From: Gnetum montanum
Lineage: Eukaryota > Streptophyta > Gnetopsida > Gnetales > Gnetaceae
Direction of reading: 5' to 3'
Length of the DNA: 64,000 nt
Assembly (NCBI GenBank): GCA_015680685.1
Contig: MNCI01026623.1
Location: 246,977 to 310,976, forward strand
Numbering within the stretch: position 1 is the stretch's first letter; each line of letters starts with the position of its first letter. A model generated the notes under the pieces. The model was not told the origin of the DNA, made no database searches, and worked only from the letters and a program-made list of their open reading frames with translations. Below are positions 21,340 through 34,104 of this stretch, one piece after another. Position numbers and translations under genes: made by a program.

Positions 21340-24300
21340 GACAGACGGAGAATGGACGCCGCAGTTTCAGCACCTTTAACTTTGACAGGCCCATACGGGA
21401 ACTTAGTTAGACAATTTGACTCTATGCTAATAGACGTTAACCCTCCTTTAGAAAGCGTAACCATAGCCACATCAGAGATGTCCCCAGAATGGCCAGAACA
21501 GTCAATGCGCACGCTAGACCTGAAGTCTGGAGACATAACCGAGGACCCCCTTAGTGAGGTGCCTATCGTTACGCACAGGGGCGAGACTAAAATGCTCAAA
21601 GTCAATTATTTGTTAGACGAAAAAATGCACAACGCTATAAAATAGGTCCTGCAAGACAACATTACTGTCTTTGCATGGTCATACGAGGATATGCCTGGGT
21701 TAGATCCTAGATTGATCCAGCATAACATCATCCTCGACTCACAAATTAAGGCGGTTAGACAAAAGGCACGCAAAATCAAGCCAGAGATCGTGCTAGAAGT
21801 GCGTGATGAAATCACCAAGCTATACCAGGCTGGTTTCATCCGCGCGGTCGATTACTCAGACTGGGTATCTAACATTGTGGTCGTGCCGAAGAAGACCGGG
21901 AGCATACGCATATGCATAGACTTCCAGGATTTGAATAAGGCCACAATCAAGGATAACTTTCTGTTGCCGAGTATCAATCAGCTAGTGGATACAACAGCTG
22001 GGCATACGCTTCTGTCCTTTATGGATGGCTTTTCAGGCTATAACCAGATTCGCATTAACCCAGAACACCAGCTGACCACGACGTTCATGACACCCTGGGG
22101 CACCTTTTGCTACACCATGATGCCTTTCGGTCTGAAGAACGCCGGAGCAACATACCAACGGGCCATGACATACATCTTCAGTGATTACCTCCTAGGGAGG
22201 CTGAATGATTATGTAGATGACATAGCTGTGAAATCTTTGAAGTCGGAAGATCATTCAGAGGACCTGGAGTTAGTCCTTAAAAGATGTTCCACACACGAGC
22301 TCCGGCTTAACCCAAAGAAGTGCATATTTGGAGTTAAAACCAGACGCATGTTGGGGTTTGTGGTATCGGAAACCAGCATACGAGTTGACCCTGATAAAGT
22401 CAAAGCCATTGTCGAGTTAACACCTCCCACAGACCTCAAGCAACTTCGTGGGTTGCAGGGACGCTTACAGTTTATACGCTGGTTCATTTCGCGGTTAACC
22501 GACAAGTTGCATCCTATGCAACACTTGCTAAAAAACGGGGTCAATTTCAAATGGACTGACGATTGCCAGCATGCGTTTGATAGTTTAAAACAAGAACTGC
22601 AACATTTGCCAACGGTTTTCCCGCCACAAAGGGATTTGCCTTTTTTCATCTATCTCGCAACTTCGGACGTAGCAATAGTAGCGTTGCTTTGTCAAAAAAG
22701 GGATGATGGGTCGGAAATTCCCATCTACTACTTAAGTCACACTCTATGTGCGTACGAGACGAGATACAACGACGTCGAGCGTAATTTCTTAGCATTAGTT
22801 TTTACGCTTAAGAAATGTAGGCATTATCTTTTCCGTAGTCAGGTTAACGTTATCTATAAAAACAACATTCTTAGAGCCATTACGCATAGCTTACACGAGG
22901 GTAGTAAAATAGCTCATTGGAAGACTATCATGGCAGAATTCGATCTGCACTACATTGGCCAATCATCCACGAAAGGCCAAGCGATAGCTGACCAGTTAAC
23001 AACTTCACCGATTAACAATTACGCAACCATAGAGCCAGAGTTTCCAGACGAATATGTACATAGTCTAAGCCCTGTCTCGACAGGCCTCGAAGCAACGTTA
23101 TATTTTGACGAAGATTCAACTTCCAGAGGTGGCAGTGCTGCCACTATCCTTACGCTATCGCCTGAGGATGTGCATCTACATGCTTATCGATTGACCTTCC
23201 CTTGTACGAAGAATGTAGCAGAGTACGAGGCGCTCCTCAGGGGATTACTAACTGCAGGTGAACTCGATGTGCAACACCTGGCGGTTAGGGGCGATTCAAT
23301 GCTTGTCATAAATCAAATCACTGGAGTCTACGCCTGCGAGGCTATACATTTGCAGCCCTACTGCGATTAGGCTAAAGATCTTCTGAAGCGATTTACGACC
23401 TTCGACGCCCAACACATCCCGAGGACTGACAACACGCTGGCCGACGCGCTTGCCACCCTAGCTTTACACGTGCCTTCACGTCTGCTTAACACTTGCCCTG
23501 CATTGATTATAGACTGCATAGATCCTATCATTCAGATAGCGCAAATCTCCTCCCTTGTCGAGGAAAGCACGCCTGAATGGTACGATAACATCAAAACTTA
23601 TCTTTTGCAAGGTGAGCTGCCATCTACATTAACACGCGCACAGAAAGATGCAATCCGTAAGCGGGCTAGGCAATACATCATCATCTGAGATAGCACTCTC
23701 TGTAGATGCTCCTTTGATGGCGTGTTGCTTACCTGCGTTGACAAAGACCAGGCGCAACACATAGTCGGCGACGTGCACGAGGGACTGTGTGGCGGCCACG
23801 TAGCACCAAGGGCTATGGTCCTAACCATCCGATGCTTAGGGTACTACTGGCCACACATGGAACGAGACTGCCTGACAAAGGTCAAAACCTGTGACACGTG
23901 CCAACGTCACGCAAACCTAATCCACGTGTCACCCACAGAGTTGCATACGACACAGATAACATGGCCATTTCAGCGATGGGGACTGGACATCATAGGACCC
24001 ATCACGCCAAAATATTCTGCAGGGCATAGCTTCATTATTACCGCTACTGAGTACTTTACGAAATGGGTAGAAGCTGTTCCCCTACGGAAAATCACATCCC
24101 AACAGGTTTGCCATTTTATCTTAGACAACATCGTAACCCGATTTGGCCTCCCGATGACTATTGTGACCGACAATGGGCCACAGTTTAGTAGCGTGGATAC
24201 GAAATCCTTCTGTGTCAACCTAGGCATCAGACAGTCCTTTTCTTCTCCCTATTACCTATAGGCGAATGGTCAAGCTGAAGCATCGAACAAAATAGTCATC

Positions 24301-24819
24301 AATCTGCTCAAGAAAATGCTCGACGGCAACAAAAGGCGGTGGCACGAACAGATCCTCTATGTGTTATGGGCATATCGTACTACGTGTAGGACAACTATAG
24401 GTAGTACGCCCTATGGCCTAGTTTACGGATCTGAAGCAGTGCTACCTCTGGAACTGCAAATTCCTTCTTTGAGAATGATCCTCTCCACCATTATAAATGA
24501 GGCTCAACACACCGAGGCTCAGGTAATGGATTTAGATTCAGTGGAAGAGAAGCGGATACAGGCTCTTGATGTGATTGAGAAATATCAAGACAAACAGCGC
24601 CAGAAACATCGCCACAACCTTCAACAGCGCCCGATCAAGCAAGGAGATCTGGTTCTCAAGGCTGTGCGTGAACCAGTGGGCAAGTTCTCTGCAAACTGGG
24701 AAGGCCCTTTCTTGGTAATCGACGCATATGGCAACGGAGCGTTCAGATTAGCAGATGTCAACGGCAACAAATTAGCAAACCCTGTAAATCACGTATACTT
24801 GAAGCGGTATTTCATCTAG
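21340..24819 (+). pseudogene. pol: pol exon of element B: RT, RNase H, archaeal-type RNase H, integrase
   Basis: A single frame of 1,160 codons with four stops (21643, 23368, 23686, 24259) and no frameshift. RT 21690-22500: FMDGFSGYNQI, MMPFGLKNAGATYQ, NDYVDDIAVKS. Connection/degenerate RNase H 22600-22960 without the usual acidic residues. Second RNase H 23085-23470 with FDEDS, EYEALL, GDSMLV and ADALA, all four catalytic acids present. Integrase 23720-24819: HEGLCGGH and CDTCQ zinc finger, core LDIIGPI, VTDNGPQF, NGQAEASNK (D, D, E all present), and GPY/F end WEGPFLVIDAYGNGAFRL. No chromodomain. The three TAGs stand where the sister copies suggest CAG and the TGA where CGA is expected. It makes cDNA and inserts it; the dual RNase H marks the Tat lineage. 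Confidence 0.93.
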
Positions 24820-24830
24820 CAGCATCTACG

Positions 24831-25330
24831 GTGTCGATAGTAGGTATGGCATTACTCATCCGCTATTACGTAAAATTGGCATCACTCGTCCGCTACGACG
24901 TAAAACTGGCACTGATCATCTGCTACGACGTAAAACTGGCATGCCTCACACGCGTCCGCCACGATGCTAAACTGGTAAATGGTAATCGTCCGCTACGACA
25001 TAAAACTGGCACTGTTGTACAAGTCCACCAAGATGAAAAACTGGCATCTTCGGCACGCATCCGCCATGACGCTAAACTGGCACAGGTACGTAGCTGTCTG
25101 CTGAGATGTAAAACTAGCATAGCTCTGTCCCTGGGTCATGACGCGAAACTGACATCCACAGCATGGTCTGCTGAGACCATAAACCAACCTTACCACCATC
25201 CGCTACGATGTAAAACTAGCGCTTCTCGGTCTGCCCGGACTTTAAACTGGGACCATGGTCTACTGAGACTTAAAACCAGTAATGGCAGTCTTCCAAGACT
25301 TAAAACTGGGATGTACAGATCGCCACAATG
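24831..25330 (+). repeat. 3' tandem repeat array of element B (30-bp based units)
   Basis: Units close to CCGCTACGACGTAAAACTGG repeated about fifteen times with growing divergence. Early units are 30 bases and read as (R)YDVKLAxLI in the frame starting at 24831, which is not the frame of pol here. The 319-codon open frame over it is produced by the repeat and I do not call it a gene. Confidence 0.85.
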
Positions 25331-26400
25331 TTCAAGTGAGCGTGATCATTCTTGTACAGCTGCACAGCAGACAGGGGGGGATACTGAAATAGTCCCAGTG
25401 TCGGCACCCCACCGGCATCCTACTGATTCCTCGGAGAAGCTCAGAGGCATCTTACTGATCCCTTGGAGATGTCGTCGCTACGCCCACTGCAGTGGTAGCA
25501 GCTCTGAGAGTTTAACCTCACCAGTCAGAGCCTCGACGAAATCCTCATCGACAACGGCCCCGGGTATCTCCACCAATCATCGCTATCGGACGCCGGCCTC
25601 ACAAATTCATCTGGCCGATTCCTGGTACAGCCAGTTAGCTGCACTGTGTCTGATGCCTTTTGGCGACGATATGCAGCGCCGAATCATCAGGATTGGCGGC
25701 TCCACCCGCATGCTCCGGCCCCTTCCTTACAGCTCATTAGCTCTATCTACCAGCAGACAGCATTGGTTTCAAGAACCCCGCCTTCTGTAAATGAGGAATG
25801 GTGTCCTCTGTTTTCTTTTATGGTTGCAGGTTACTTGCCTTGGAGGACGTCATCCAAAGGTGCGTACATCTGAGCGGTGAAGTATAACAGCGTGTTGAAA
25901 TGGCTGCTCAAGCTTGCCCAACCACTTAGCTCTGCACGTCTACACCTCGCATCATTTTACCCTTAACTCTTATTTTCCTTCATCCCCACCACCCAGTTCC
26001 CATACGTAAAACTTACATACGCAAGTGTTCATTTTTTCCGCATTCACGCTAGCAGAGACATCGCAGAAAGTGATGTGCAACGCTCCTTTTGCACGCATTC
26101 CTGCTATAATCGGTAATAGAGAAACCTCAGGCTGACGTGCTACGCTCGTCTGAAAGCATTCTTGTTGACCGAGTATTTCATACCCCTACCATCCATAATG
26201 CATTTTGCATCATCTCCGGACTCGTTTCCGGCTATACCCCTCTATCTCCCATACCTGCCGGTCTTGCTCTTCCATGATTGACAAGGCAACACTTGAGTAG
26301 CCATGGATGAGCACTGTTCTTGCTTTGCCAATTCGGTGTTTCGCATTCTTTGTTGACGTCTTTCGGGTCAGCCCTCGAACCATCAACAAAGAGGGGCCAT
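25331..26400 (+). other. 3' untranslated region of element B with polypurine tract
   Basis: Non-coding. Ends with AAAGAGGGGCCAT (26388-26400), the primer for plus-strand synthesis, directly before the LTR. Confidence 0.75.
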
Positions 26401-27843
26401 TGAAACACCGTGAAAAATTACGGGTCGGCCTCAGGCAAAGATTCGCAATTCAGGCGAGAGCACACTCCAGCTTGGTGCCAGGACAAGTTTACGCTCTATT
26501 ATGCATGGCAGCATAATGAGTGTAATAAGCTCCAAAATAGTCAAAGGCAGAGTCTAGAGAAGTGCAACAGTTTGACGCTTTTCCCTGCGGCGCATGAATA
26601 ACTTGTTTTTACGCTCTATACGCGGTGGTGCGTACCATTGCGTATTTTATCATTCAAGTTGCACATTGTTTTACGCTTCATTACGCACGGCTGCGTAGTG
26701 AGCGTAAGGCATACATTGTTTATGCTTCATTACGCACAGCTACGTAGTGAGCATAAGGCATGCATTGTTTACGCTTCATTACGTGAAACTGCGTAGTAAG
26801 CGTAACTTATACATTGCTTACGCTTCATCACGCGCAGCTGCATAGTGAGCGTAAAGTTGTACATTGTTTATGCTTTGACACGTGCAACTGCGTAGTGAGC
26901 GTAAAACAACTCTGAGCTTATTGTTTTTACACCAGATTACGCTCATACACACAACGCAACGCGAATGAGTGTAATACAGCCTGAAAGCAATTAAAGCACG
27001 CTCAACATATGTTTGCTATTCACACGCACAACACGCAAATAAGCGTGTTGTGCGCAGTCACAGTCTGACTTAAAAGGATCATGCCAGCAGGGCCCGCAAC
27101 ATCCGGGACCCACATCATCAGGGTTTCACCTTTTCCATGAAGCGCCGCAACCTATAAATACTTCGGTTAACAAAGATACAGGGGTTGGCAAATCAGAAAA
27201 GCAAAAGCATATTTCTGAGCACCAGAGCACTTAGCACTTTGGAGCAGAGATACAGAGAACAGCTCTTTGGAAAATCGTGGACATCATCACCTTACAGCCG
27301 AAGCAGAGTATAGTTCGATTTGAGCACTAGTGACAGGAGTAATCTTTCTGCTGAAAAGACTCTATCAATCAGGAACAGTTGATTTGTAGACGTCAAAGCT
27401 TGGTCTGCCTTGCATCTCAGCTTAGCCTCACAAGGTAGATCGGACTTCTGTTTAGACCGTTTGCTTGTTGTTTTGTGCTTGTTTCACATCCTGTAATCAG
27501 GGATCCCCCAGTGTAATTTCTCACACGAAATATACATTTGTGAGTCAAAGCGCAGATCTTGAAGCTACGTGTTTCTCTTTTGCCAGCCTCCTTTCATCGT
27601 GTTTAGCATTATCACCGTTGCAATCGTTTTCCCCTTGCTTTACGGTCCCTCGAATCAGATCGCTTTCTTTTATGCACTTTGCATCGTTTTACTGACCCGT
27701 AAGTTTCTGTCTGATTGACAAGACCGTTCAGGGCGCCGCGGATTTGTTTTTCCAGCATAGCCCTCGCGCAGATCCGTGGCTAAAACTGTGTACGTCGGAA
27801 TATCGGTCGGTATTTCCAGTTGCCGACGTTTTCTATCGTTACA
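26401..27843 (+). mobile_element. 3' LTR of element B (1,443 bp)
   Basis: TGAAACACCG to CGTTACA. The 49-bp repeats start at 26671, 26720, 26769, 26818 and 26867; the TATA box is at 27153-27160. Compared with the 5' LTR most differences I saw are C/T or G/A, several at CG sites. Confidence 0.93.
26671..26907 (+). repeat. Five 49-bp tandem palindromic repeats (3' LTR of B)
   Basis: Same array as at 11253-11490, with the same number of units and the same 49-base spacing. Confidence 0.9.
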
Positions 27844-27848
27844 CCTCC
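27844..27848. repeat. Target-site duplication of element B, right copy
   Basis: CCTCC directly after the terminal ACA of the 3' LTR, equal to 10978-10982. Confidence 0.85.
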
Positions 27849-29122
27849 CTTGCCCAATCCCAAGCTCTCTTTTCGCCAAGAAGTGGTAGACCATGTCTGC
27901 TACTATGCTACTCTGAGCTACATGGTGCAGCAATCCCGCGGAAAGGGACAAGAGGCGATTCGAAAGGCGAAATCAGCAAAGTCCATAAAACTTGCACTAT
28001 GGCAGATAGGTTGAAAATCAGCAAAACTGTTGCAGTCACTACACTACGCTACACTACATAGCATAGCATCATGTAGCAAGTATGTGATGTATGGCAGGAC
28101 ACGCGGCAAGGTGCTACGCCATGCTAAGCAAGCCATGTCCCAAAACACAGCGTGGCATGCAGGTGGTCGTGCGACATCAATGCACTTCACCTTAATCAGA
28201 CCATTGGCACACACCTCTAGGAGCTGGCGGCACAGTTGTAACGTAGTAGGATCACAGTTATTGCTCGCATCATAATGGTCTTGCAAGCTCAACTGTTACA
28301 AATGGCTTGAGTAATGCCAGCAAGGTGACGCAAGTCTACAACACGTAGTATTCAAATAGTCACCTTTGCTTACCTTCAGCCCTATAAATAGCATGTCAAA
28401 TAGCACAAAAAGGGGTCCATGAAAAAGAAAAAAAAAGGGGAGTCTCCTTGGCTGAAACAAAAAAATAGAAACACCTGTAGTCTCACAAAAAGGAAAAGAA
28501 AAGGAGAGGCCAACAATCTGAAAAAAGGAACCCCTCTCGGCTAGCATAAAGCCCAGGGTCTCATTCTACCACCTTGGTAGGATCCTAATCACATTGTATA
28601 TATGTGAAGTCTGTGCCGAAGTGCACAGCCATTCTTATTTCTCGGCATGCTTTGATCAGCCTCGGAACTTTCTACACTCCGTCACGCCATGCAGTTGATT
28701 GTATTCCCCCTAACCAAACTGATTTGTAGCTCTAAAGTGGTCCATGTTTCTAACTGTATCTTATGTTACTTCTTATTTATTTTCTAGCTACCTTGTATTA
28801 TTTTCTATTTTGTTTACCTTCAAGCATCATCTCATATCATTGTCGCACTTATGTTTATTCACTATTTTGCATTGTTGTTGCATTTTTAGTCCCTTTCTTT
28901 TCCTGTTGTAACTACCCATAAACACCATCCTACAACTCGTATAGTTTATATTTCAAAAGGCTATATTGACACTGATGTAAGTCCCTGTCTGATTGACCAG
29001 ACCATTCAGGGCACCTTGTGTTTGTACACACGTAGCACCGCCCTCCCATGGGCACGGGGCTGGAACTGTTGTGTCTACCAACCTTCGTGTTATTCCAGCT
29101 GCCGACGTTTTTAGTCACTACA
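27849..29122 (+). mobile_element. 3' LTR of element A, right segment
   Basis: Continues the LTR that starts at 10587. Contains TATAAATA at 28383-28390 and the U5 block starting at about 28978, and ends CACTACA at 29122. Joined length is about 1.67 kb, like the 1,681-bp LTR of C. The next five bases, GTTAG, are the expected right target-site copy of A; the left one is outside the window. Confidence 0.85.
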
Positions 29123-32100
29123 GTTAGCGAGGAGAATTTCTTAAGTCAACATTCATAGTTCTGCAATTAGAGACATAGCTCCTAAAACTTTTTTGGTGCT
29201 CGTGAAGGTCAAGGAAGCGAAGAAGACCCTAAGGCGTGGGCCTCAAGCACACGTTCTGGCGCAGGAGAGCACAACATTAACTTAGTAAGTTTTTATGTCT
29301 CCTCTATCCTTTTCTCCTTGCACCTTCTGCCACTTTCTGCTTTGCTTTTGCATCTTATTTGTCTTGTAGTTTGTGTTTTTTGTGACCATGTTGTTTTAGC
29401 TTTTGTGTTGCCGCAGCCCCCCCTTATTTTTTTTGGCTATCGTGCAAGGATCTTGTTGTGATTGCATGCGAGGCCGTTGCCACTATCATAGTTGTCACGA
29501 CTACGAGGTTGGGGCCCTTTAAGTTGCTTGACCTTGGCATGCCTCAGCGTAAGACCTTAAGGAGGGTTTTGATCATGTTTGACGTAGCACTGCGGCACGT
29601 GTTTGATCATTTTGCTGATACGCTAAGCTACTTGTGTGTTCTTGCTACACTAGACTTCCGCATCTTTGCTACGGAGTAGTGAGCAAAGGGTTATATTACG
29701 CTACATTCATGTTCTTCTAAGTGTTGCTATGTTGCACATGCATTGCGTTCAAATATGATGTCAATATCTGCATTGGTTGTGTTGTGCAGGATAGGGCCAA
29801 GGTCTAGGCTGATCATCTTAGACCTAGAAGGGATCCTGTGCTACATGGGCAGACCTGTGGCCAATGTTCCTTCTTCCCCGATACATGTGAGGGAGCGAGC
29901 GTTTTGGTTCAGAGATGGGACACAAGACTTCCTACAATTCCTTCTCAACCATTTTAGTCTCATGGTTTGGTCTTCCTTAGACAAAGAGGAGGCATCTGGC
30001 ATAATGGAGGCCATACTGCCAAGGACAAATCAGGGCATCCTGAGATACCTTTCCGACGTCACGATCATAGGTAGGCTATGAGGAGGATCTAACCCACACT
30101 CAACATTGTTGGGATGTTTAGCTTGGATTTGGGATATGCCAGAATACCAGTGTTATCACCCATACAACACACTATATCTTGCGTGCCAAATGGTGGCCTA
30201 CTTTCAGAACCCACAGGGGACTGTCCATTGCATTGGTGGGTGAGTTTCACATCTTTACTTTACTTGGTTGTGCAACATTTGCCATACTTTACTAAGTGCT
30301 GATAGTGTGTACTTGTCCCTAGGTTCTATATTGACAATGATGGGGTTCATGACCCACCAGGTGAGTTGGCCATCATGTAGCTAGCCCTTTAGGAATTTTC
30401 CTTTGCCAAGAGCCTATAGGTAGGCATGATTGCTCATTGCAAGGAGGGATACTATTCCTATCTACGCATGCTCACCTTCATCTATAGTCATTTTAGGATG
30501 AAGGGTTGGCTGGACAAGGAGTGGAGAGAACCTTTCAAGCAGGTCATGCTCGAAATAGTCTTGGTAGCTAAGCTCCCACAATTCCCTTCATTGTATAGAC
30601 CTGGTGGATTAATAGGCGGGCATCACATGTTTAAGCATTTTTGTGGTTCATTATGCTAAGTACGTTTCATGATCATTGCTGCAGGAGTGAGGAAGCCTTG
30701 TGAGGTGACGATGGTAACTGCCAAGAGGTAAGGGGGAAACATTTACTTCAAATATGGTGAAGTAGCGGTGATCCAAAGCTGGTTAGAATGAGGGCCTCCT
30801 GGCCCCTTTCTTAAGAACATCCAAATGGCTGGGCTTATGGATTTGTTCATGGCTCCAAATTTGGGCATCCCTGCTATCGAGAAGCTTTCTTTGGTCAACT
30901 CCTTCTTTGGGCAGGCGAGCCATTTCTGTATGTACGTGCAGGGTGTGCGGGTGGCCATTGACATCAATGAACAGAAATTTGTAGATTTGTTTCACGTTCC
31001 TTCTGATAGTGTCGACATGATGTCGAAGGGAAAGCAAGAGTTAAACCTTCAGAAGCAGCACGTCCAGGAGTGTTTGCGGCTCACCAAGGAGCGAAAGGGG
31101 TTTCCTATGGACAAACTCAGTGAGGGTCCTGCTATGGGGATATACCCGGTCTTTCGTTCCTGTGCATTTTCTCAATTTCTCACCCAGGGGAAGGTCCTAG
31201 GGCTTGAATAGGCCTAGGTCAGGTGGGAAGTTATGGAAGAGGACACCCGTTACAACTAGGCCGAATTCCTATGTAGTGGTTTGCAAGCTGAGATTATGGA
31301 ACCCCGTGAGCTAATAGAGTACCACTCTAACATACACTACGCTTTCTACATAGGGTGTTTAAAGTGCTTCGCAGAGTTCCTGGTGGTCTAGGAGGATGGA
31401 GTCTAGACCAAGCTAGATCGTGACTAGATTCCTAAACCATGGATTCGGTAGGTCCTTCAGACTATGCAAGCCTAGGATCCCCCAGAAGTGGTCGGGGAGT
31501 CATTATCTGTAACGACTAAAGGTTTGGTGGTTCGTAGCGCTTGCGGCCAGGACAGCGTAGGGGAGATGCTCCCTACCATAATCAGCAATGTGACATAGGG
31601 TGAGCATCTTATAGTTGAGACCATGCCCATGAAGTTGCAAAGAAAGAGACCTCCCACAACCAGGAAAAGCCTTCACGAAGAGGAGGGGTGAAGATTGCAG
31701 TTCAAGTTGCGGTGAAAGCAACCCCCCATTGGTGAGTGCTATATAATATTTATTTTATTTTGCTATTACCTGTTATTTCATGCTTTGTTAGGCAGTGTGT
31801 CATAGCATGGCATCTGTTTTGAGTTAGCTCATTTTGATTTGACATATGTATGCCTCTTTGTGGGTAAAAGAAGAAGAAGACAAAGAAGAAGGCGACGAAG
31901 GAGTGTTGACCCTCGACACGAGGGAGAAAAATAAGGACACAAGGCCTCGACTTTGGAAGAAAGGGCCCCAGTCTAGAATAATGGAGCTCTTGTCTCTAGG
32001 GTAGGAACTCTTTTCATTAGGGAGCCTCTTCCTAACTAAGAGGTACCATCCCAAAATAAGAAAGACGATGCCCTCTTGAAAGGAAAGGCACTAGCCCATC

Positions 32101-33100
32101 CCAAAATAAGAAAGACGCTACCCTCCTGAAAGGAAAGGCACCAACGCATGAGGTAGGGGCTTTCATGGACTCAGCCGAGCCTTCTACCAAGCCTACCGTG
32201 ATTGTGTTGCATCGGCCAGAAGAAAGACCATAGTTGGATGCTGGTGAGCTAGGCTTTGCATGGTGTCTTACCATAGTCCATTTTTGCCATTGCTAACGTA
32301 CTTAGTCATGTAACAAGTTCTATTGCTAATGCTTTGGGGCTTCCTCCACCTTGTACGGAGTCATGGGATGAAGTCCCTGATAAATTTGCATTTGTTCAGG
32401 GGCTTGTTGATGACATGATCAAACGCCTTCAGAAGGTGGATCCCCATGCAAGTAATTAGGAGTGTTAATAGCCCTCATGTTTCCACATTATAATTTCTGA
32501 GCTTATTGATTATGTTAAGATAACATGTTTACTATGCTTTGTGTGCTTTGGATAGTCTCTTATATTAAGTGGGATCTGGCATGACCTATGGAGGTTGGCG
32601 TGGTGCCCACACTTTCTCCTGATGTAACTAAGGTATCTTGTCGTATGTTTGATGAAGCTTATGAATGCGTCTTGCACTCAGTGTGCTCTCTGTGGGAGTA
32701 TAGATGCACCAATGAATACCTATGGAAACGGGCCCAAAGGGCCAATCAAAGAGAGCCCGAACTGGCCGAGGTGGAGAACCTCAGGTCAAGGATCAATTTC
32801 TTTATAAATTGTAACCTTGACCCTATTGATTTGTAGAGGGCTTTGGACAACCACGCCAGGTTTTGGACTATTGTTCATCAAAATGTAGAGTCCACCCGTG
32901 AAATAATCGAACAGCAGATGCAGATGGACCTGCTAGCCCAGAAGTGCTAGGATATGAAAGACATCAATGCTAAGGTATTCGAATGGGGGAAAGCCCTAAG
33001 GGATCATAAATATACATATAAGCTAGAAAATGAAACCCATCGAAGATTGTATAAAGATGCTGCTGTGGAGGCATTCTTGTACGAAACGTTCATGTAAAAA
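29123..33100 (+). pseudogene. Antisense gene of element H, exons 1-7 (truncated)
   Basis: Plus-strand copy of the gene at 16848-20961, so its host element H lies on the minus strand. Exon 1 starts at 29175 (the ATG is now ATA) and ends at a GTAAGT at 29285. Exon 2 is 29790-30239, 450 bases like B, with LIILDLEGIL and FRDGTQDFLQFLL; one frameshift near its end. Exon 3 starts at 30323 and its donor GT has become GA. Exon 4 is 30685-31731 with AGLMDLFMAPNLGIPAIEKL. Exon 5, rich in Glu/Lys/Pro, is near 31870-32230, exon 6 near 32350-32455, and exon 7 from about 32555 to the break at 33100. Several stops. A is inserted just upstream of exon 1, which removed the promoter. Confidence 0.75.
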
Positions 33101-33189
33101 GAAATTCCTAGGGGACCCTTTGCATGCTGTTTGCCAAGATATTTATAAGACTGAAGGTAAGTAAAAAAAAGTAATTTGAATGCTATGTG
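33101..33189. other. Junction between H antisense gene and LTR fragment
   Basis: Unassigned 90 bases bridging two parts of H that are normally many kilobases apart; a deletion junction. Confidence 0.4.
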
Positions 33190-34104
33190 TTTCAGGCCTG
33201 TGCTGTCTTACTGGTGCTACTTGAGCCATTCATGACCATTGGACTTACAAGACCATTGCGATGTGAATCTACCATGCAATAACTACGATATACCATGTCG
33301 TAATCGCACCGCCAACATTTGGAGACACGTGCCAATGGTCTGATTAGGTGGAGCACATTGATGTCACGTAACAACTTCTTTGCTTTGCTGTGCTCTATGA
33401 CGTAGCATGATTGACATAGCATAGAACCTTGTTGCGTGTTCTGCTATTTGTTACATGCTTGCTATGCTGTGCTACGCTACATAGCGTAGCAACCTACCTT
33501 AATTGCAAGATTTTTTCCATTTTACAAACCACTCTCCTATGATGAAAGTCTTGAAAACTTTGTTGTCTTCACCTTTTTAACTGCCTTTTGTCCCTTTCGC
33601 AGGATTGCTACACCTTGCTGTGCCATGTAACTCAGCGTAGCATAATTGCAGACATAGTTTGCCACTTCCTGACGAAAAAAGGACATCACCACAGAACTCA
33701 AAATTAGGCGAAGGGAGTGGGTAGTGAAGTCATTGAGATGCTACACTATGTAACGTTGCATAGCGTGGCACTTCATTCCGCCAATCTTCTGAAGCTTGCT
33801 ACGCTACATAGCATAGTGTAGCATAGCAGGCTTCGTGACTTAGAAAACTTGATGAATTCTTTCTTGTGCATCAAGGATGTTGCCACCGATTCTACACACT
33901 GTTCCTGAGTAGGTTGTTGGTTGTTTAGACTACTTTGGTGGGTGGGTAGGATGGTACAGAACCTATCCATGCTCAAAGTAGAAAATTTCTGAACTGGCCG
34001 ACCTGGACTCAGAGCGTTCTTCTCCCGATGAACTGCCATCGTGCTGTGCGGACTGCAAGATCCTAGTGAGGCTAGGATGACCCTACATTTTTTATGATGT
34101 TTCA
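33190..34104 (-). mobile_element. LTR fragment of element H (U3 part)
   Basis: Minus strand starts TGAAACATC at 34104 and follows LTR A/C to about the middle of U3, then stops near 33190 before the TATA box, so R and U5 are lost. It includes the CTACGCTACATAGCGTAGC-type palindromes. It lies in the protease of C; plus-strand CCACA (34105-34109) would be a target-site copy. Confidence 0.75.

Larger units (their letters stand above)
10983..27843 (+). mobile_element. Element B: complete Tat/Ogre-type LTR retrotransposon, 16,861 bp
   Basis: The best preserved element of the window. Order: 5' LTR 10983-12420, leader, gag 12539-15475, protease 15555-16325, an antisense spliced gene 20961-16848, pol exon 21340-24819, tandem repeats, 3' untranslated region, polypurine tract, 3' LTR 26401-27843, all flanked by a 5-bp CCTCC duplication. 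It lies inside the 3' LTR of element A in the same orientation. The reading frames hold premature stops, so it is probably not autonomous now, but frameshifts are rare and the LTRs are very similar (about one to three differences per 60 bases in the lines I compared), so the insertion is fairly young compared with its neighbours. Five of the six N bases of the window lie in it. Confidence 0.93.

Noticed and set aside
24831-25790. Open frame of 319 codons after the pol stop of B
   Set aside because: It is opened by the 30-bp tandem repeats and runs on into unconserved 3' untranslated sequence. The frame differs from that of the same repeats in A and C relative to pol, so I do not call it a gene.
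29743-30081. HAD-like open frame considered as an independent host phosphatase gene
   Set aside because: It is exon 2 of the antisense gene, with the same neighbours, splice sites and length as in B and G, inside retrotransposon sequence.
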